A stretch of DNA of 64,000 bases. Origin: Pyrenochaeta sp. MPI-SDFR-AT-0127 (taxonomy: Eukaryota; Ascomycota; Dothideomycetes; Pleosporales; Cucurbitariaceae). The DNA lies in the NCBI GenBank assembly GCA_020747015.1, contig JAGTJM010000020.1, positions 124,001 through 188,000 on the forward strand, read 5' to 3'. Both the position numbers and the translations under genes were made by a program. Below, one piece after another: positions 12,537 to 23,616 of this stretch; the first letter of the stretch is position 1, and the number at the start of each line of letters is the position of its first letter. Under the pieces are notes generated by a model. The model worked only from the letters and a program-made list of their open reading frames with translations. It did not search any database and was not told where the DNA came from.

Positions 12537-12944
12537 ACGCCACGCGCTTTCCCCAAGGGTTGGTGGCTCACTGCATGGTTGCTCTAGATTGAGAGTGCTT
12601 CAAGCATAGACCAAAACTTTCCTTTCTGTTGTGTGCTTTGTTACGAACTTTATGCAATATACCAAGCGAGGAGCATGGATTGAGGTGTGGAATTCTCCTG
12701 TACAATACGCTGCTACGAACCTAATACTTAATAATGAATCATGTCTATTAAATCCTATTACACTTATGTCAATGAAAGGCTCGGCTACGGAGTTGAGTTT
12801 TAACAAGTCCATTAATGATCTTTGCACAAATAGTAATCAAGCCCACGGGTATCATGCAATAACGCCCAAAATTCGCAACGGTCGTAATCCACTCAACCAC
12901 CCCAACTCTAGTCGTAAATTTCCGCTCCTCACGATCTCATCTTA
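12537..12944. other. convergent intergenic region
   Basis: This 408-bp stretch separates the ends of two convergent genes. It is locally AT-rich around 12700-12830, as expected for 3' untranslated regions. Nothing else is visible. Confidence 0.5.
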
Positions 12945-13397
12945 TCAAGCCTTCCCCCTCCCCTTCCCTTTCACCTTCCCCCCACCCACAGGCTGTCCTC
13001 TCTTCTTCGCCCCCATGCTTTGCACATCCCCCCTCCCCTCCGCCGCCCTCAAGCGCTCCAACTCCTGCCTCAGCATCGTCTCCAGCGCATCATTCCTTCG
13101 CGTCAAGAGCATAACGTCGTCTGCATTAACTGCGGTGCGGCCGCCGTGCCGCGCAAAGGATTCCAGGTCCCGCGCTGTGTTTGCGATTTGTGTGTACACG
13201 AGCTCCGTCAGGGCGCCGATGAATTGTGGCGTTGCGTTGAGTTCGGACGAGAGGCATTCTTCGTCAATGTATTGTCCGATTGTGTACCATAGTGCGGATT
13301 TTAGGCGCTGGATGGGGGGGGTAAGCGAGGGTTTGCAGAGGGAGGAGGGGGATGCACTTACTTCTTCGCGCTCAGCGGAGGGGTTGGTTGATGCCAT
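12945..13397 (-). CDS. MHF1: CENP-S/Mhf1 histone-fold protein
   Basis: Two exons (13397-13362, 13307-12945) give 132 residues. Exon 1 codes for 12 residues ending in EREE; the intron (13308-13361, 54 bp) has a consensus GTAAGT donor and CAG acceptor. The spliced product reads EREE-RLKSALWYTIGQYIDEE, the conserved N-terminal helix of CENP-S/MHF1, followed by FIGALTELVYTQIANTARDLESFARHGGRT, the histone-fold core, and VNADDVMLLTRRN. The tail is short and Lys/Gly-rich. Mhf1 pairs with Mhf2 (CENP-X), stimulates the Fanconi-type helicase Fml1/Mph1 on branched DNA and sits at kinetochores. The intron is stop-free and a multiple of three, so unspliced reading also stays open; family conservation decides for splicing. 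Confidence 0.9.
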   Translation of the reverse strand: MASTNPSAEREEVSASPSSLCKPSLTPPIQRLKSALWYTIGQYIDEECLSSELNATPQFIGALTELVYTQIANTARDLESFARHGGRTAVNADDVMLLTRRNDALETMLRQELERLRAAEGRGDVQSMGAKKRGQPVGGGKVKGKGRGKA

Positions 13398-13835
13398 GTT
13401 GTTTGGTATTTGGTCGTGGCAGTTAGAAGGGTGAATGTATGACGCTCGTTAATCCCACAACTGCAGAGACGGGCAAAGACTTCAGATTGAAGATATTCCA
13501 GCTCGATTCGTGAAGTTGAGTACTTAGGATGACGCGACGCGTCGTGCGGAGCCAATAGCAGGGCCTCGGCGGAGCATGACACCGCCCCGTGCTTTCTGCC
13601 GCATTACTGGAGGCTCACGGTTGAGTTATTTTATTTGCGTGTATTGCTTCTTCATTGTCACAGTTTTCGCTTTAGCTCCAGTTTCTGCATCGCCGTAATC
13701 GCGCAAGGACGGCCATTATATAATATACGTCTATCTCTACATCCGCGTGCAAGCATAGCAACCAACACGTCTCGGCGCAAAACGTGCAGTAACAAATATT
13801 GCTTCTACAACCCTACAAAGTTCCTCTCCTTCAAG
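13398..13835. promoter_or_regulatory. shared divergent promoter MHF1 / PGA2
   Basis: These 438 bp lie between two head-to-head start codons (13397 minus, 13836 plus) and must carry both promoters. A TATATAATATAC stretch near 13717-13728 sits about 110 bp upstream of the PGA2 start. The assignment as a bidirectional promoter is inference from gene layout. Confidence 0.5.
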
Positions 13836-14243
13836 ATGGACTACATTCTCGATAATGTCGGCGAATGGAAGGACCGCCTCGTCAACAATTCGGTCAAGTC
13901 GTTCACAGAGATGACACCCCAACGCTGGATTCGTATCATCGTCATTGTTGGCGCATATCTGCTCATCCGCCCATATCTCCTCAACGCAGCCGCGAATCGG
14001 CAGAAGAAACAAATGGAGAAGGAGGCCGAAGAGCTTGGCCTGGAGAGGAGCACAGAACCAAACGCCAACGACTTCCGAGGCGGAAAGAAGAGCAGCAAGG
14101 TGGAAGACGAATCAAAACCCGCCGAGTGGGGCAGCAAGACAAAAGCGAGACAGAGGAAGGCGGTGGAAAAAAGGGAGCGCAAGTTTGCAGAGGAGCAGGA
14201 GGCGGAGAGCGATAAGGAGATTGAGCAATTTCTGGTCGATTAA
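13836..14243 (+). CDS. PGA2: Pga2-type ER protein-trafficking factor
   Basis: Single exon, 135 residues from MDYILDNVGEW. The frame is open upstream to 13635, but the added residues look like translated 5' leader and the start at 13836 gives the usual family N-terminus. A membrane-spanning segment (RIIVIVGAYLLIRPYLLNAAA) is followed by a highly charged region with KKQMEKEAEELGLE, an FRGGKKS motif and EWGSKTKARQRK, which is typical of fungal Pga2. In yeast Pga2 is an ER and nuclear-envelope membrane protein needed for maturation of Gas1 and alkaline phosphatase. The Lys/Glu-rich C-terminus is probably helical. Confidence 0.85.
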   Translation: MDYILDNVGEWKDRLVNNSVKSFTEMTPQRWIRIIVIVGAYLLIRPYLLNAAANRQKKQMEKEAEELGLERSTEPNANDFRGGKKSSKVEDESKPAEWGSKTKARQRKAVEKRERKFAEEQEAESDKEIEQFLVD

Positions 14244-14793
14244 GGACGCGATAAGACGCGTGGAAACATTCCACAGGCTGCGTTTCTGGGGGCAGACTTC
14301 ATTGACAAGCTTTGCGAAGCTTTTTTGCTAATTGCTGCCTGGAATGTGGGTGCAGTCGCTCTGGCCTGGAGTCGATGCATTCCTCGGATTGTCGATTCGC
14401 GAAGCGTCTGCATGCTCGGCGACCGCTCCAACACGATGGTGAAGAGCTGGCCTCGGAGTATCGATGAAGACGTAAAGGTCCTATGTCCGGCATCCGTGAA
14501 GCCTACAACAATCTTCAAGTTGAATGAAAGCATCCACTGTATACATTCAGCGTCTCACTTGTTTCCATCTTCTCATCAAATTCATGTTCGTTCCCAGTTC
14601 GAATGAATACGACACGTACACGCGAGCTACCCCAGGAATTCAACACGTACCCTTGTCGTTTAGTCAATCTCTTCTCCCTTGCTTCTTCATATGGCCACTT
14701 AATATGTCTCAGTATACACGCTCATTCTGCTCCTTTTGCATCGTCCTGACATCTTGAATGCCGTCCCTGGTGGATGCTCTCATCACAGTCACG
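14244..14793. other. intergenic region upstream of AA11 gene
   Basis: This 550-bp stretch has no supportable gene. A small inverted repeat (AAGCTTTGCGAAGCTT, near 14308) followed by T-rich sequence lies shortly after the PGA2 stop. Confidence 0.4.
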
Positions 14794-17700
14794 ATGTACA
14801 GCATGGCTCCCGCTTCTCTCCTAGGCGCACTCTGCGCCTTCTCTCTGTTCCCCTATACCTATGCACACATGCAAATGATCATCCCTTCTCCTCTCCGAGA
14901 CCCACACTCAGATCGCGCCTCTGAACCCAAAGACTATAACATCCTCAACCCTCTTCACTCCGATGGTAGTGACTTTGCCTGCAAGGGCTACCAGTGGAAC
15001 ACACCCTGGACGCCCGTGGCCACCTACGAGGCGGGCGAGTCGTATGAGGTAAGATTGAAAGGAGGAGCCACACATGGTGGAGGGAGCTGTCAGATCAGTC
15101 TCAGCTGTGATGGAGGCATCGAGTTCAAGGTGATCAAGAGTTTTGTGGGAAATTGCCCACTTGAGAAGAAGTATCCCTTCACTATTCCACTAGAACTTGG
15201 AGGGATCTTGGGCGAGAAGGTGACGTGCTTGTTGTCGTGGACATGGTACGTATATCTCACATCTACTCGCCAGAGAAGAGTAGAACAGAAGCAGACTAAC
15301 GAGACTCGATAGGTTCAACAATCTCGGTAATAGAGAAATGTACATGAACTGTGCAGTCGTCGATATCGTACCTCGCGAGAATCGCAAAAAGTCAAACAAG
15401 CATCGTCCTCAAAGGCTCAATGGCAGAGATACAGCAGCTGCTAATGCAGCCGCTCAAGCGGTACTGTCATCATATCCGGATCTCTTTGTCGCCAACCTTG
15501 CCAGTATCAATGATTGCAAGACAAAAGAGACATTTGACGTTGTCTTTGGCGATCCGGGCAATGATGTAGTGTTTGGTGCTGGCCAACGAGCGTCATCAGA
15601 GCCAGGTTTTAAAGGGCGTCAGTGTACAGGAAAGGGTAAAAAGAATGCTGGTAGCTCTTCCTCTTCCTCCTCCACTTCGCCGTCTTCAGACAAGGTGTCG
15701 AGTCCAGGTGGAGACGATGGGCAATGGCGTGGTGGAGACGACAAAAAGCAGCAAAAAGATTCCGGCCAATGGACGGGTTCCACGCAGTTTGATGATGGGC
15801 AATGGCATCCTGAGCGCTATGCGAACGCACACGCCCAGCAGGGATCGACTGAGGAAGAGAGTCCTAACCAATCGAATCTGGAGCCTGTTGATATTGACAA
15901 ACAAGGGAAGCAGCCTGATGGAGCAATCGAACGCGAGCTTGATGCGTATCTCTCGGAACTATACGGAAAGAAGGTGCAAAGGGAACCAGCGTCAAACGAG
16001 AAACAAGACGAAGCCAGCATAGTCGGCAAGATTCCGCAGAAAGAGGCTGAAGCGGCACAACAGAATTCGGAAGACAGCGTCGCCTCGAACTACCCAGAAG
16101 CGCCCGAGTATAAAGAAGAACCATACCACGCTCCATCCTATCCAGGGCGCGATCACCCCAAACATCACGCGGAAGAAGAGGATTATGATCACAGTGACGA
16201 AGAATTCCTTTACGACCCAGATCTCGATTACTTGTACAACGACAGGTACTACCATCGGCAACGTGCCTCTCGCGAGGAGCGGTATGAATCATACAAGTCC
16301 GAATCCAACGAGGTTGAGCCAAAGAGACACGCAAGTCTCACAGCATTACTCGAGAGACTGAGCAACCTGGGTGAGACGGTCTTTGTACTGGTCAAGTTTG
16401 CTTCGACGTATCTTGATCATCCTCCTCCGGTCGAGGAAACAGCTCAAAGCAATTACCCTCCCTTTAGCTATAATGATGTCTCCGCCGACGCCAGCCACAT
16501 CAGTGACGAAATCGAGAAACTCAGCAGCAAAGTCAGACGGGCGCTCTTCACAGATTCTTCATGCACAAATGACATCTCTAGGCGGAACAGTGATGAGTGT
16601 AAAACAAAGGATGAGGGTGTGGAAAAAGGAGGAATTCGCAAGCCTCCTTTCGCCGAAGCATACGACAGACTGGCTCAATTGGAAAACGAAGTTGCTGAGC
16701 TTCTTCGGCTCTTTCAAAGCTCTAAAGAGAACGTCATCAATGATTTCGAAGAGGCTTTTAGACCTACCGTCCACGATGGTAATTCCAATCACGCTGGAGA
16801 AAATGAGAGTATTTGGAACAGGTTCAGACATACCATGTCTGCTAAATATCAGAAGAGGCAGCTTGTGGTACCCAGTGTCTTCCCCGCTGAGCTTCAAAAC
16901 GATGATGCTTTCGACATCTTCGTTTTGGACCCTTCATTGTCTGACGATGTGAAGGTGGATGACAGCACTGAAAAAGAAGAGTATATCAATCTTATTTTGT
17001 TTGGAGAGCCGGAGGCCAATAAAACGGAAACTGAGGACTCGACTACTGAAGATGATGTGTACATTGTCATCGTCGACGCCGAGAAAGTACCAGGCATTGA
17101 TGATCTTGCTTTGGAAAATGAAGAACTACCGGTAGTCGATTCGCTAGTCACCGAAGAGACTATAGATGAAGTCGACCACAAAAATCCTCTCCTCGATTTA
17201 CTAGAATCGGAAGATGATATAGTAGTCAAACCACCAGAACCGTCTAGTCCCGAACCTTCCGGCTCAGCTTTCAATCAGCAACTCGAGGATATCTTGGCAA
17301 AAAGTAAGGATGTGCTAGACGATGCATGGAACTTCATTATAGGAGCCAAGATCCATGCGGGAGCACAGACAGAGGATTTCGATCAAGTTTTGGATGAAAT
17401 ACGCCAATGCACAGCTGGAGACTTGGAGTGCGCAACCGAAGCAATCACGACCCTGGAAGGTGCAACAAAACTCCCAGTATCAATCTTTAGACCGCAGCCC
17501 TTAGATTTTACTGACACTGGAGTTCCAAGTAGCAAACCAGACAATTCTCTCGACACCGAAGACAGAGCCAGTCGTGATGTTAAGAGAGGTTACCAGCGAA
17601 GACAGGAGGACGCAGCCGATGAAGACTCGGAGGAAAGTGATGCTGCTGAAGCACTGTTTCCCGATGTGGAGCAAAATCCGGAGTATCAGGGCCTTGACGA

Positions 17701-20437
17701 TCCCGGGTTAGAGGTGGAATTCGACTGGAGCCAGTTTTACCCTCATCTAAGAGACGAATGGCTACTAGAAGAACCCTTTGAGATACAACCTCCTGAAGTG
17801 ACCGAGGAGCCCGAAGCGACCGAACTCCAGGGAGAAGCAGTAACCCTTGACCCTGATACCTCGAGTGAATCAGTTTCTGAACAAGATATGCCTGAGCCGG
17901 CACCGGCTGTCGACGAGCCAGTAGCTGATGAAGCTGCTCCGTCAGCTGAGCCAGAGCTTGTCCAAGCTGATTCTGTTCCTACTGAAACCGTCAATGATGC
18001 GAACACAGATCCCAACTTGAAGTCCACCGAAGAAACTCAAGGAGAAGCAGAGGGACAAGTCTTTGAACCGATCACTCCCCAAGATCCTACACGAGAAGTT
18101 GTAGAAGTTGATTCTAACCAGGAGAACACTGCTCCACCAGTTGCTGAACCTGTACCGGTGGATGCTCCCGCGCCAGATGCCGGCCCGACGGTTGGGGAAA
18201 TTGTTCAAGATGCCTTTCCAGAACTCACCGCAGAAATAAGTGATCAGCCTCCTAAAGAAGCTCAAGATGAATGGGCCGATGGTGTCTTCCCCGGTCTCTT
18301 GGATACCACAGACCCTGCACGCACCGCGATACCTCCGCCCACAGATCCTGAGGAGGACGCCGCAGCTGTGTTTCCATTCTTCCTAGCTCCAGGCCCCTTC
18401 ATTCCACCAGGCATTAACGTCAACTGGCCTGGCCCACAAGGGCCAGTCGACAACCTCGAAAAGCTACCTCCACTCATCAATGACCTGGGACCGGGAGCTG
18501 AAGATGAAATTCGAAAGTTCTTCGAAGATCTCAAAAAGAATGCAGACGACGACAAAAAAAGTGTGGAGGTGGGTACAAGAGAGTCTGAGAGTGTTAAAGG
18601 CCTTGAAGAAGAGGTGCCAGCGGTGGGTAGGCTGCATGCTCGCCAGTTCAAACCACCAATTCTTATTTCCCCTAAACCCTCCTCAGTTCCACCACTACTC
18701 AACCTTGGTGGCCTTGTATCAGCGATACTTCCTGCTCCTACCAAGATTCCTGCGATTTCCTCGATTCCTTCGCTCCCAAACCTCGAAAGTCTTGTGTCAG
18801 CCATTCTTCCTAATCCAACCAATATTCCCTCGATTCCATTGTTTCCCAATCTTGAAATCCTGGTATCAGCCATTCTTCCCAACCCGACTAAACCGCCCTC
18901 GCTTCCGCCCCTTCTCAACGTCGAAGCTATAGCATCTGCTCTCCCAACTCCAGTGCTCCCCTTGAGCCTGCCGCTTGTCAACCCTAGTGACATTGCATCC
19001 CTTCTTCCAGACATACCCTCCAGTCCACCTCTCATCGTACCTGAAGGCATGCAGCCTATATTTAATTTGCCGACGCCTCCTTTGATTCCACCCTTTGACA
19101 TTGCCGGTCTCACTCTCCTCCCGTCCCCGATTTTTGCACCACCTCCGCCGATCCCAATCTTCGATCCAACTTTCCTTGCATCCACCCTTCCCGCTCTTCC
19201 CTCAGACTTGCCACAATTCAACCCCAATGGTCTACTTCTCCCGCTCAAGCCGCCTATATTTGCCTCACTTCCGCCAATTATCGGGCCTGACGGTGTAACG
19301 ATTTATCCCACCCCGGTCATCGCATCGATCTTACCATTCACTAATCCAGGAGGCCTCCCTGCACGTCCTACACACGTTTTGCCTGCAGGGCCACTGCCGC
19401 CCGATCCTGCAGATCTTGCGTCCTTCCTCCCACCGCTTCCGACGCTTCCAAGTCTTCCACTACTCCCAGAGATTTTGACTTCTCCACCGCTTCCGGAGAT
19501 TCGAAGTCTTCCAACAGTTCTGGCGCCTCCAAGTGGTCTGCCTCTTCCGACGATTCCAGGCCTTCCAGATCTACCGGAGCCTCCAACTCTTCTGCCCCTT
19601 CCAATTCTTCTACCACTTCCGAGTTTCCCACCACTTCCAAGTTTCCCACCGCTTCCAAGTTTCCCACCGCTTCCAAGCCTTCCAACTCTTCCGGCGCTCC
19701 CAAGCACACTACCTCTTCCGACACTCCCTAGTCTTTTCACCCTTAAGCTACCAAGTGTTCTACCCCTTCCAAGTCTTCCAAACCTTCCGGAGCTTCCAAG
19801 TATTGTGCCCCAACCGACTCTCCCAAAGTTTCCACCCTTTCCGACGCTTCCACTTTTGCCAACGCTTCCACCGCTTCCTACGCTTCCAAGTATTCTTCCC
19901 CTTCCGAATCTCCCAGGTTTTCCAACCCTTCCGGCGCTTCCTAGCATTCTGCTACTTCCAAGTCTCCCACCCCTTCCGGCCCTTCCAAGTATTCTACCCC
20001 CGCCGATTTTCCCAACTTTTCCACCCCTTCCAACACTCCCACTTTTCCCGACACTTCCACTGCTCCCACCTTTTCCAACGCTTCCACCGCTTCCACCGCT
20101 TCCAATCCCATTGACTTTACCAACCATCAATCCCAACGATCTGGTATCGCTCCTCCCAAAGCCTTTAATTCCTGCTCCTACCACCGGTCCAGTCGCCACC
20201 GGTATCCGACAATACTGCACCTACAAGCGCCAATTCGTACTCGCTACAATCGCAGTATGGCAAAAAGAGCTCGAATTTCCATGCGGCCAGACTTCCATTA
20301 ATTCAAACTGGTTTTTCGTCTCATACTACTATACTCTGGCGCGGGCCTGTGCAAACAGGCAAAAGTACTTGAAGGAAGTGATTGCACAGGTGCAGAGTGA
20401 TTTGCAGAAGGAGTGTGGAGCTGTACTAGCGGGGTAA
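14794..20437 (+). CDS. AA11-type LPMO with giant acidic and Pro/Leu-repeat C-terminal extension
   Basis: Two exons (14794-15245, 15313-20437; 67-bp intron) give about 1,858 residues. ATGs at 14758 and 14803 are alternative starts; 14794 or 14803 gives the cleanest signal peptide. Cleavage leaves an N-terminal histidine (His25, HMQMIIPSPLRDP), and GGATHGGGSCQISLS holds the second brace histidine (His94). WTWFNNLGNREMYMNCAVV, formed across the intron, is a hallmark of AA11 chitin-active copper monooxygenases. The domain ends near FGDPGNDVVFG (residue ~260). Then follow about 950 residues rich in Asp/Glu/Ser/Gln, about 500 residues of imperfect Leu-Pro repeats (LPxLPSLPxLP; 18640-20170), and an ~80-residue C-terminal segment with four cysteines (QYCTYKRQF, FPCGQ, ARACANR, KECG). 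Known AA11 proteins are far shorter. The function of the extension is unknown; it may anchor the protein in wall or matrix. Confidence 0.88.
18640..20170 (+). repeat. Leu-Pro low-complexity repeat tract inside the AA11 fusion
   Basis: The coding strand is a long pyrimidine-rich tract built from variants of CTTCCNNNNCTTCC, translating to LPxLP, FPPLPS and similar units. The densest part (about 19420-20120) repeats every 12-24 bases. Near 19620-19680 the unit SFPPLP occurs four times in a row. Because the tract is so biased, the minus strand also stays open over 19303-20220 as a Gly/Ser/Val-rich shadow frame that I do not regard as a gene. Confidence 0.85.
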
Positions 20438-20978
20438 ACAAACGAGTTGAGAACGGTGTTTATCAAAGGCGGTAACGGTGTGGTTGGATGATGACTCGAA
20501 AAAGAACGTGGATGTGAACGCTGTGTCAGTGTTATGAACTAGGTGTTTATTGGATCTCTCCTTGATTGTTCGGTTCCCAATTACTCGCAGAAAGGAGGTT
20601 GTTTGTAGTTTGATGTGACAAGGATCACGTTTTGTGTTGTTTCCGTTATTCGCATTAGTATTTGGGCGGATGTGCTTTTTAGGCTCTCTAGATTGAGCCT
20701 AGCGAAATAAAAGTTTATCTTCAAGCATTTATCCATATTCCTTACAATATCAGGACGCTACGAGTGTTGAAAATTATGTTCTATTCCCACAAAGAGCAAG
20801 TCCGCATGCAATTGCATGGGCTTCTCGTGTTTTCAATGCCAAACACTTACCCTTCACATAACTCCCGTTTGACCACGACACGAGTGCATCCATCAACATT
20901 CTCAGCATTCACTAGCCTAGCTCTTCACATCATGATGCTTTTATGTTCAGATCTTACACCGAGGTAATCCTTTGCAGC
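20438..20978. other. intergenic region after the AA11 fusion
   Basis: These 541 bp contain the 3' flank of the LPMO gene, with AATAAA at 20705-20710 as a possible polyadenylation element. Nothing else is visible. Confidence 0.45.
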
Positions 20979-22707
20979 ATGGCAGACTCAGACGAATATC
21001 ATAAAGCCGTACAAGGTCGAGTTCAGAACCTCCTATCAGGACGAAAGGATCAAGACACTGATAAACGCGCCCTCGAAGTAATAGTCGAAGGCATGAAGAC
21101 TTATCGTTCTTTCAAAGAGGAGAGAGCGAAGGAGGTTAGAGAAGGCCAAAGGAAGCAGAAAAGAAGGAGGACTGATCGCTCGAGAGAATGACATCAACCC
21201 CGTTGTCATTGTTGGGACAAACATTTGGAGAGACATCACGAGAGCTCTCAAAGAAGATATCACGATCACTTAAAGGACAGTAAACCTGATATATCGGAGG
21301 ATAGGCGACGGGATAGGTCGAGGAAGAGACAGTATGATACTGCACGAGATAAGCAGCGCAATCGGCCCAGATATGAACGCCATGAGTCGCCTCGTATCAA
21401 GCGAAGAGAAAAGGGTCGAGATCGGCAAAGGCATGAACGCAGCATTCCAGATTTGGTACTGGAGGGGCCGTCCAATAATGATCCGCGATACATGATGAGC
21501 GGCGGTGCGGGCCCTTAGGAAATATATCTCCGGGCGACCACAACTTACCGGACCGCTCGAGTTCTACTCATAGTCACCAAAAGTTAAATCTGTCTCCAGA
21601 AAATGCAAAAGCCTCCAAATTTCCAGATAGGGCTCAAGTGTCGCCGCATGGATCCTTTCATCGTCCCCGAATCCGTCATCGAAAATTTACTGCACCTGCA
21701 GACCAAGGAAGATATACAGAATTCCCAACCCGACGACAAGACCCGGACAAGTCATTTTACGTCGACTTACCCAAGTTCAAGGCCAAGAAAGTGTTGACTC
21801 TGGGTTTGGGAGACCACTTCATAAACACGTACAAACACATAAAAGCCGAGCATGAGGGGGAATACAGATCGAAAAGGTATATTTGAGAACAGAGCCGATA
21901 GTATCAGAAAAAAGAAAGCGATTGTGAAAGGCAGCGAATCAGGAGAAGATTGGCAGAACGGAGAAGAGGCTAGAAAAGAAGTGCGTAGACTACATGAAGA
22001 TGGTAATGGAAGACGAGTGGTGGATCTCGTACCAAGGAAATGTCTGGAAGATGCCATCAGCCTGATGGCCAAAGTAAAGACGATCACAGACTTGGATGAT
22101 ACATAAGACTCGAAAGGTATCCCAACGTTCGAATGGCATTTCCAGCAATAGTTCAATGTGACATAGAAGAGTCTCAAGAAAACCCTCTTCTTCGATGTCC
22201 TTGAATGCCGCTCTCGAATGTTCACAAGAGCAGGTACTCGTTCCTTCACCCGATCGGCTCTCTCCGCGCCTGCAGCACGAGCGCAACATCAAGAGAGACG
22301 AAATCAAATCGCCAGAGGGACGTGTTCTTGGCGAGTCTGACGTTTTGAGCTCTCTGCAAACAGAAAATGAAAACCATGACATACCAGTATCTCCACGTAC
22401 GCATGTTCCGCAGCAAGCGAGCAGCCAACAGAAATCTACCCGCTAGAAGCCTTTCAGCACCAAGCAGGAGACGTCGACACGAAACGCTCTACTTCTAGCT
22501 ATCCATAGAGGGCATAAATTACGCAGTGTTAACAAACTAGGCGAAGATGGCAAGAGTGCAGCAAATGTAGGCCAGCTAGGGCACGAAGAGGCACTCTGTA
22601 GTCAGGATGCTGAAGTCCATGAGCACGCTCAAGCCGTAGAGGGACAGAAGCAGGCGGGATCTGATGAGGGATCAAACGACACAGAAACACTGTATATCCC
22701 TCATTGA
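20979..22707 (+). pseudogene. Broken Arg/Ser-rich gene with a WH2-like motif
   Basis: The segment starts with a convincing coding frame (MADSDEYHKAVQGR, 70 residues ending at TGA 21189) that stays in the same frame after the stop as an Arg/Asp/Ser-rich sequence to 21518. The reading then shifts to another frame (21500-21886, including DKSFYVDLPKFKAKK), shifts again at 21852-22106, and finally continues in the third frame from 22195 to 22707 with one TAG at 22444. That last part contains RNALLLAIHRGHKLRSV, which resembles the actin-binding WH2 motif (RxxLLxxIxxGxxLRxV). Alternating frames of similar polar composition suggest a decayed gene rather than introns, since I could not find donor and acceptor sites to join them. 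It might also be a real gene with unusual introns or a misassembled stretch. Confidence 0.4.
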
Positions 22708-23616
22708 AAGATCAAAGCACACTTGGGAGCATTGTTCGGTGGCAAAGCATCGCGAGGTGTTGGACGTCGTGCAAGTTCTTTGGGACAGGATGCTGGGCAG
22801 GATGGAAGCAGCTGATTAATGAAACTTCAGGGACACCGATGATTGTCGGTCATTTACGGGGCGGAAGAACTTGAAGGGTGGTGAGCTTCAATCGACCCTC
22901 AATTGGGACTGACCGAATTTGCAAGTATTGCTACATATTTATGTCATGTGCTTTTCTTCGCTCTTTGAACGATGTTCAACATTCGCATCATGTTTCGGCG
23001 TTAGTGGGTACCCAGGTGAAGATTCAGCGGTTTCAAGAACCATAGCAGTGGATAGGAGGAAGCGACTAGCAGAAGCATTGACTGTGATGAGGTGAGATGT
23101 GTGGTCTTTGGGTGCGCATTGTGCGTATATGGGGGTTTGTGAGGGCATGTTTGCTTCTTGGGTGGGGCTTTGATGGCATAAATGAGACTTGGAGTCTATG
23201 TCGCGTCCATCCAATTCGAATTCGCTCCAACCACACTGGGGCGTTTGGTGATGAAGGCGTGGATGAAGCTTAGTGCTGGCCCATGCTTCCAACCCAATTT
23301 CGCGGGCACGGCGGTTCTAGATGCCAAGGCCAAACAAAGTGATCCATGGCGCTCCTATCATCCCTATCCTTTTGGTTCAGCTTCATTCCACCTCCGCGCT
23401 TCTATCAGGACGGTATTCTTGCACCACGCTGTTTGTAGATAGAGACACGTGTTTTCTTCGCCTATCGCTCCTTACCAATCTGGCTGCTTCTGACGTGCAG
23501 TTTCCCCCACATTTCGCAACCAGTCCGTGGACCCTTATTTACATCATCAGGCAGCCGAGCGAGCCCATAAACAACTTTCCCAGTTCCACGCCACTCCATC
23601 TCCACACATCACCACA
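22708..23616. other. intergenic region
   Basis: This 909-bp stretch has no gene I can support. The minus-strand frame at 22939-23292 shows no recognisable motif or signal. The last part should contain the promoter of the thioredoxin-like gene. Confidence 0.45.

Noticed and set aside
12631..13434. 267-codon plus-strand frame
   Set aside because: It runs antisense through the Mhf1 gene and its 3' flank; the minus strand has a clear histone-fold protein.
19303..20220. Long open minus-strand frame rich in Gly, Ser and Val
   Set aside because: It is the complement of the Leu-Pro repeat of the AA11 fusion and stays open only because of base bias; it has no start context, signal or domain.
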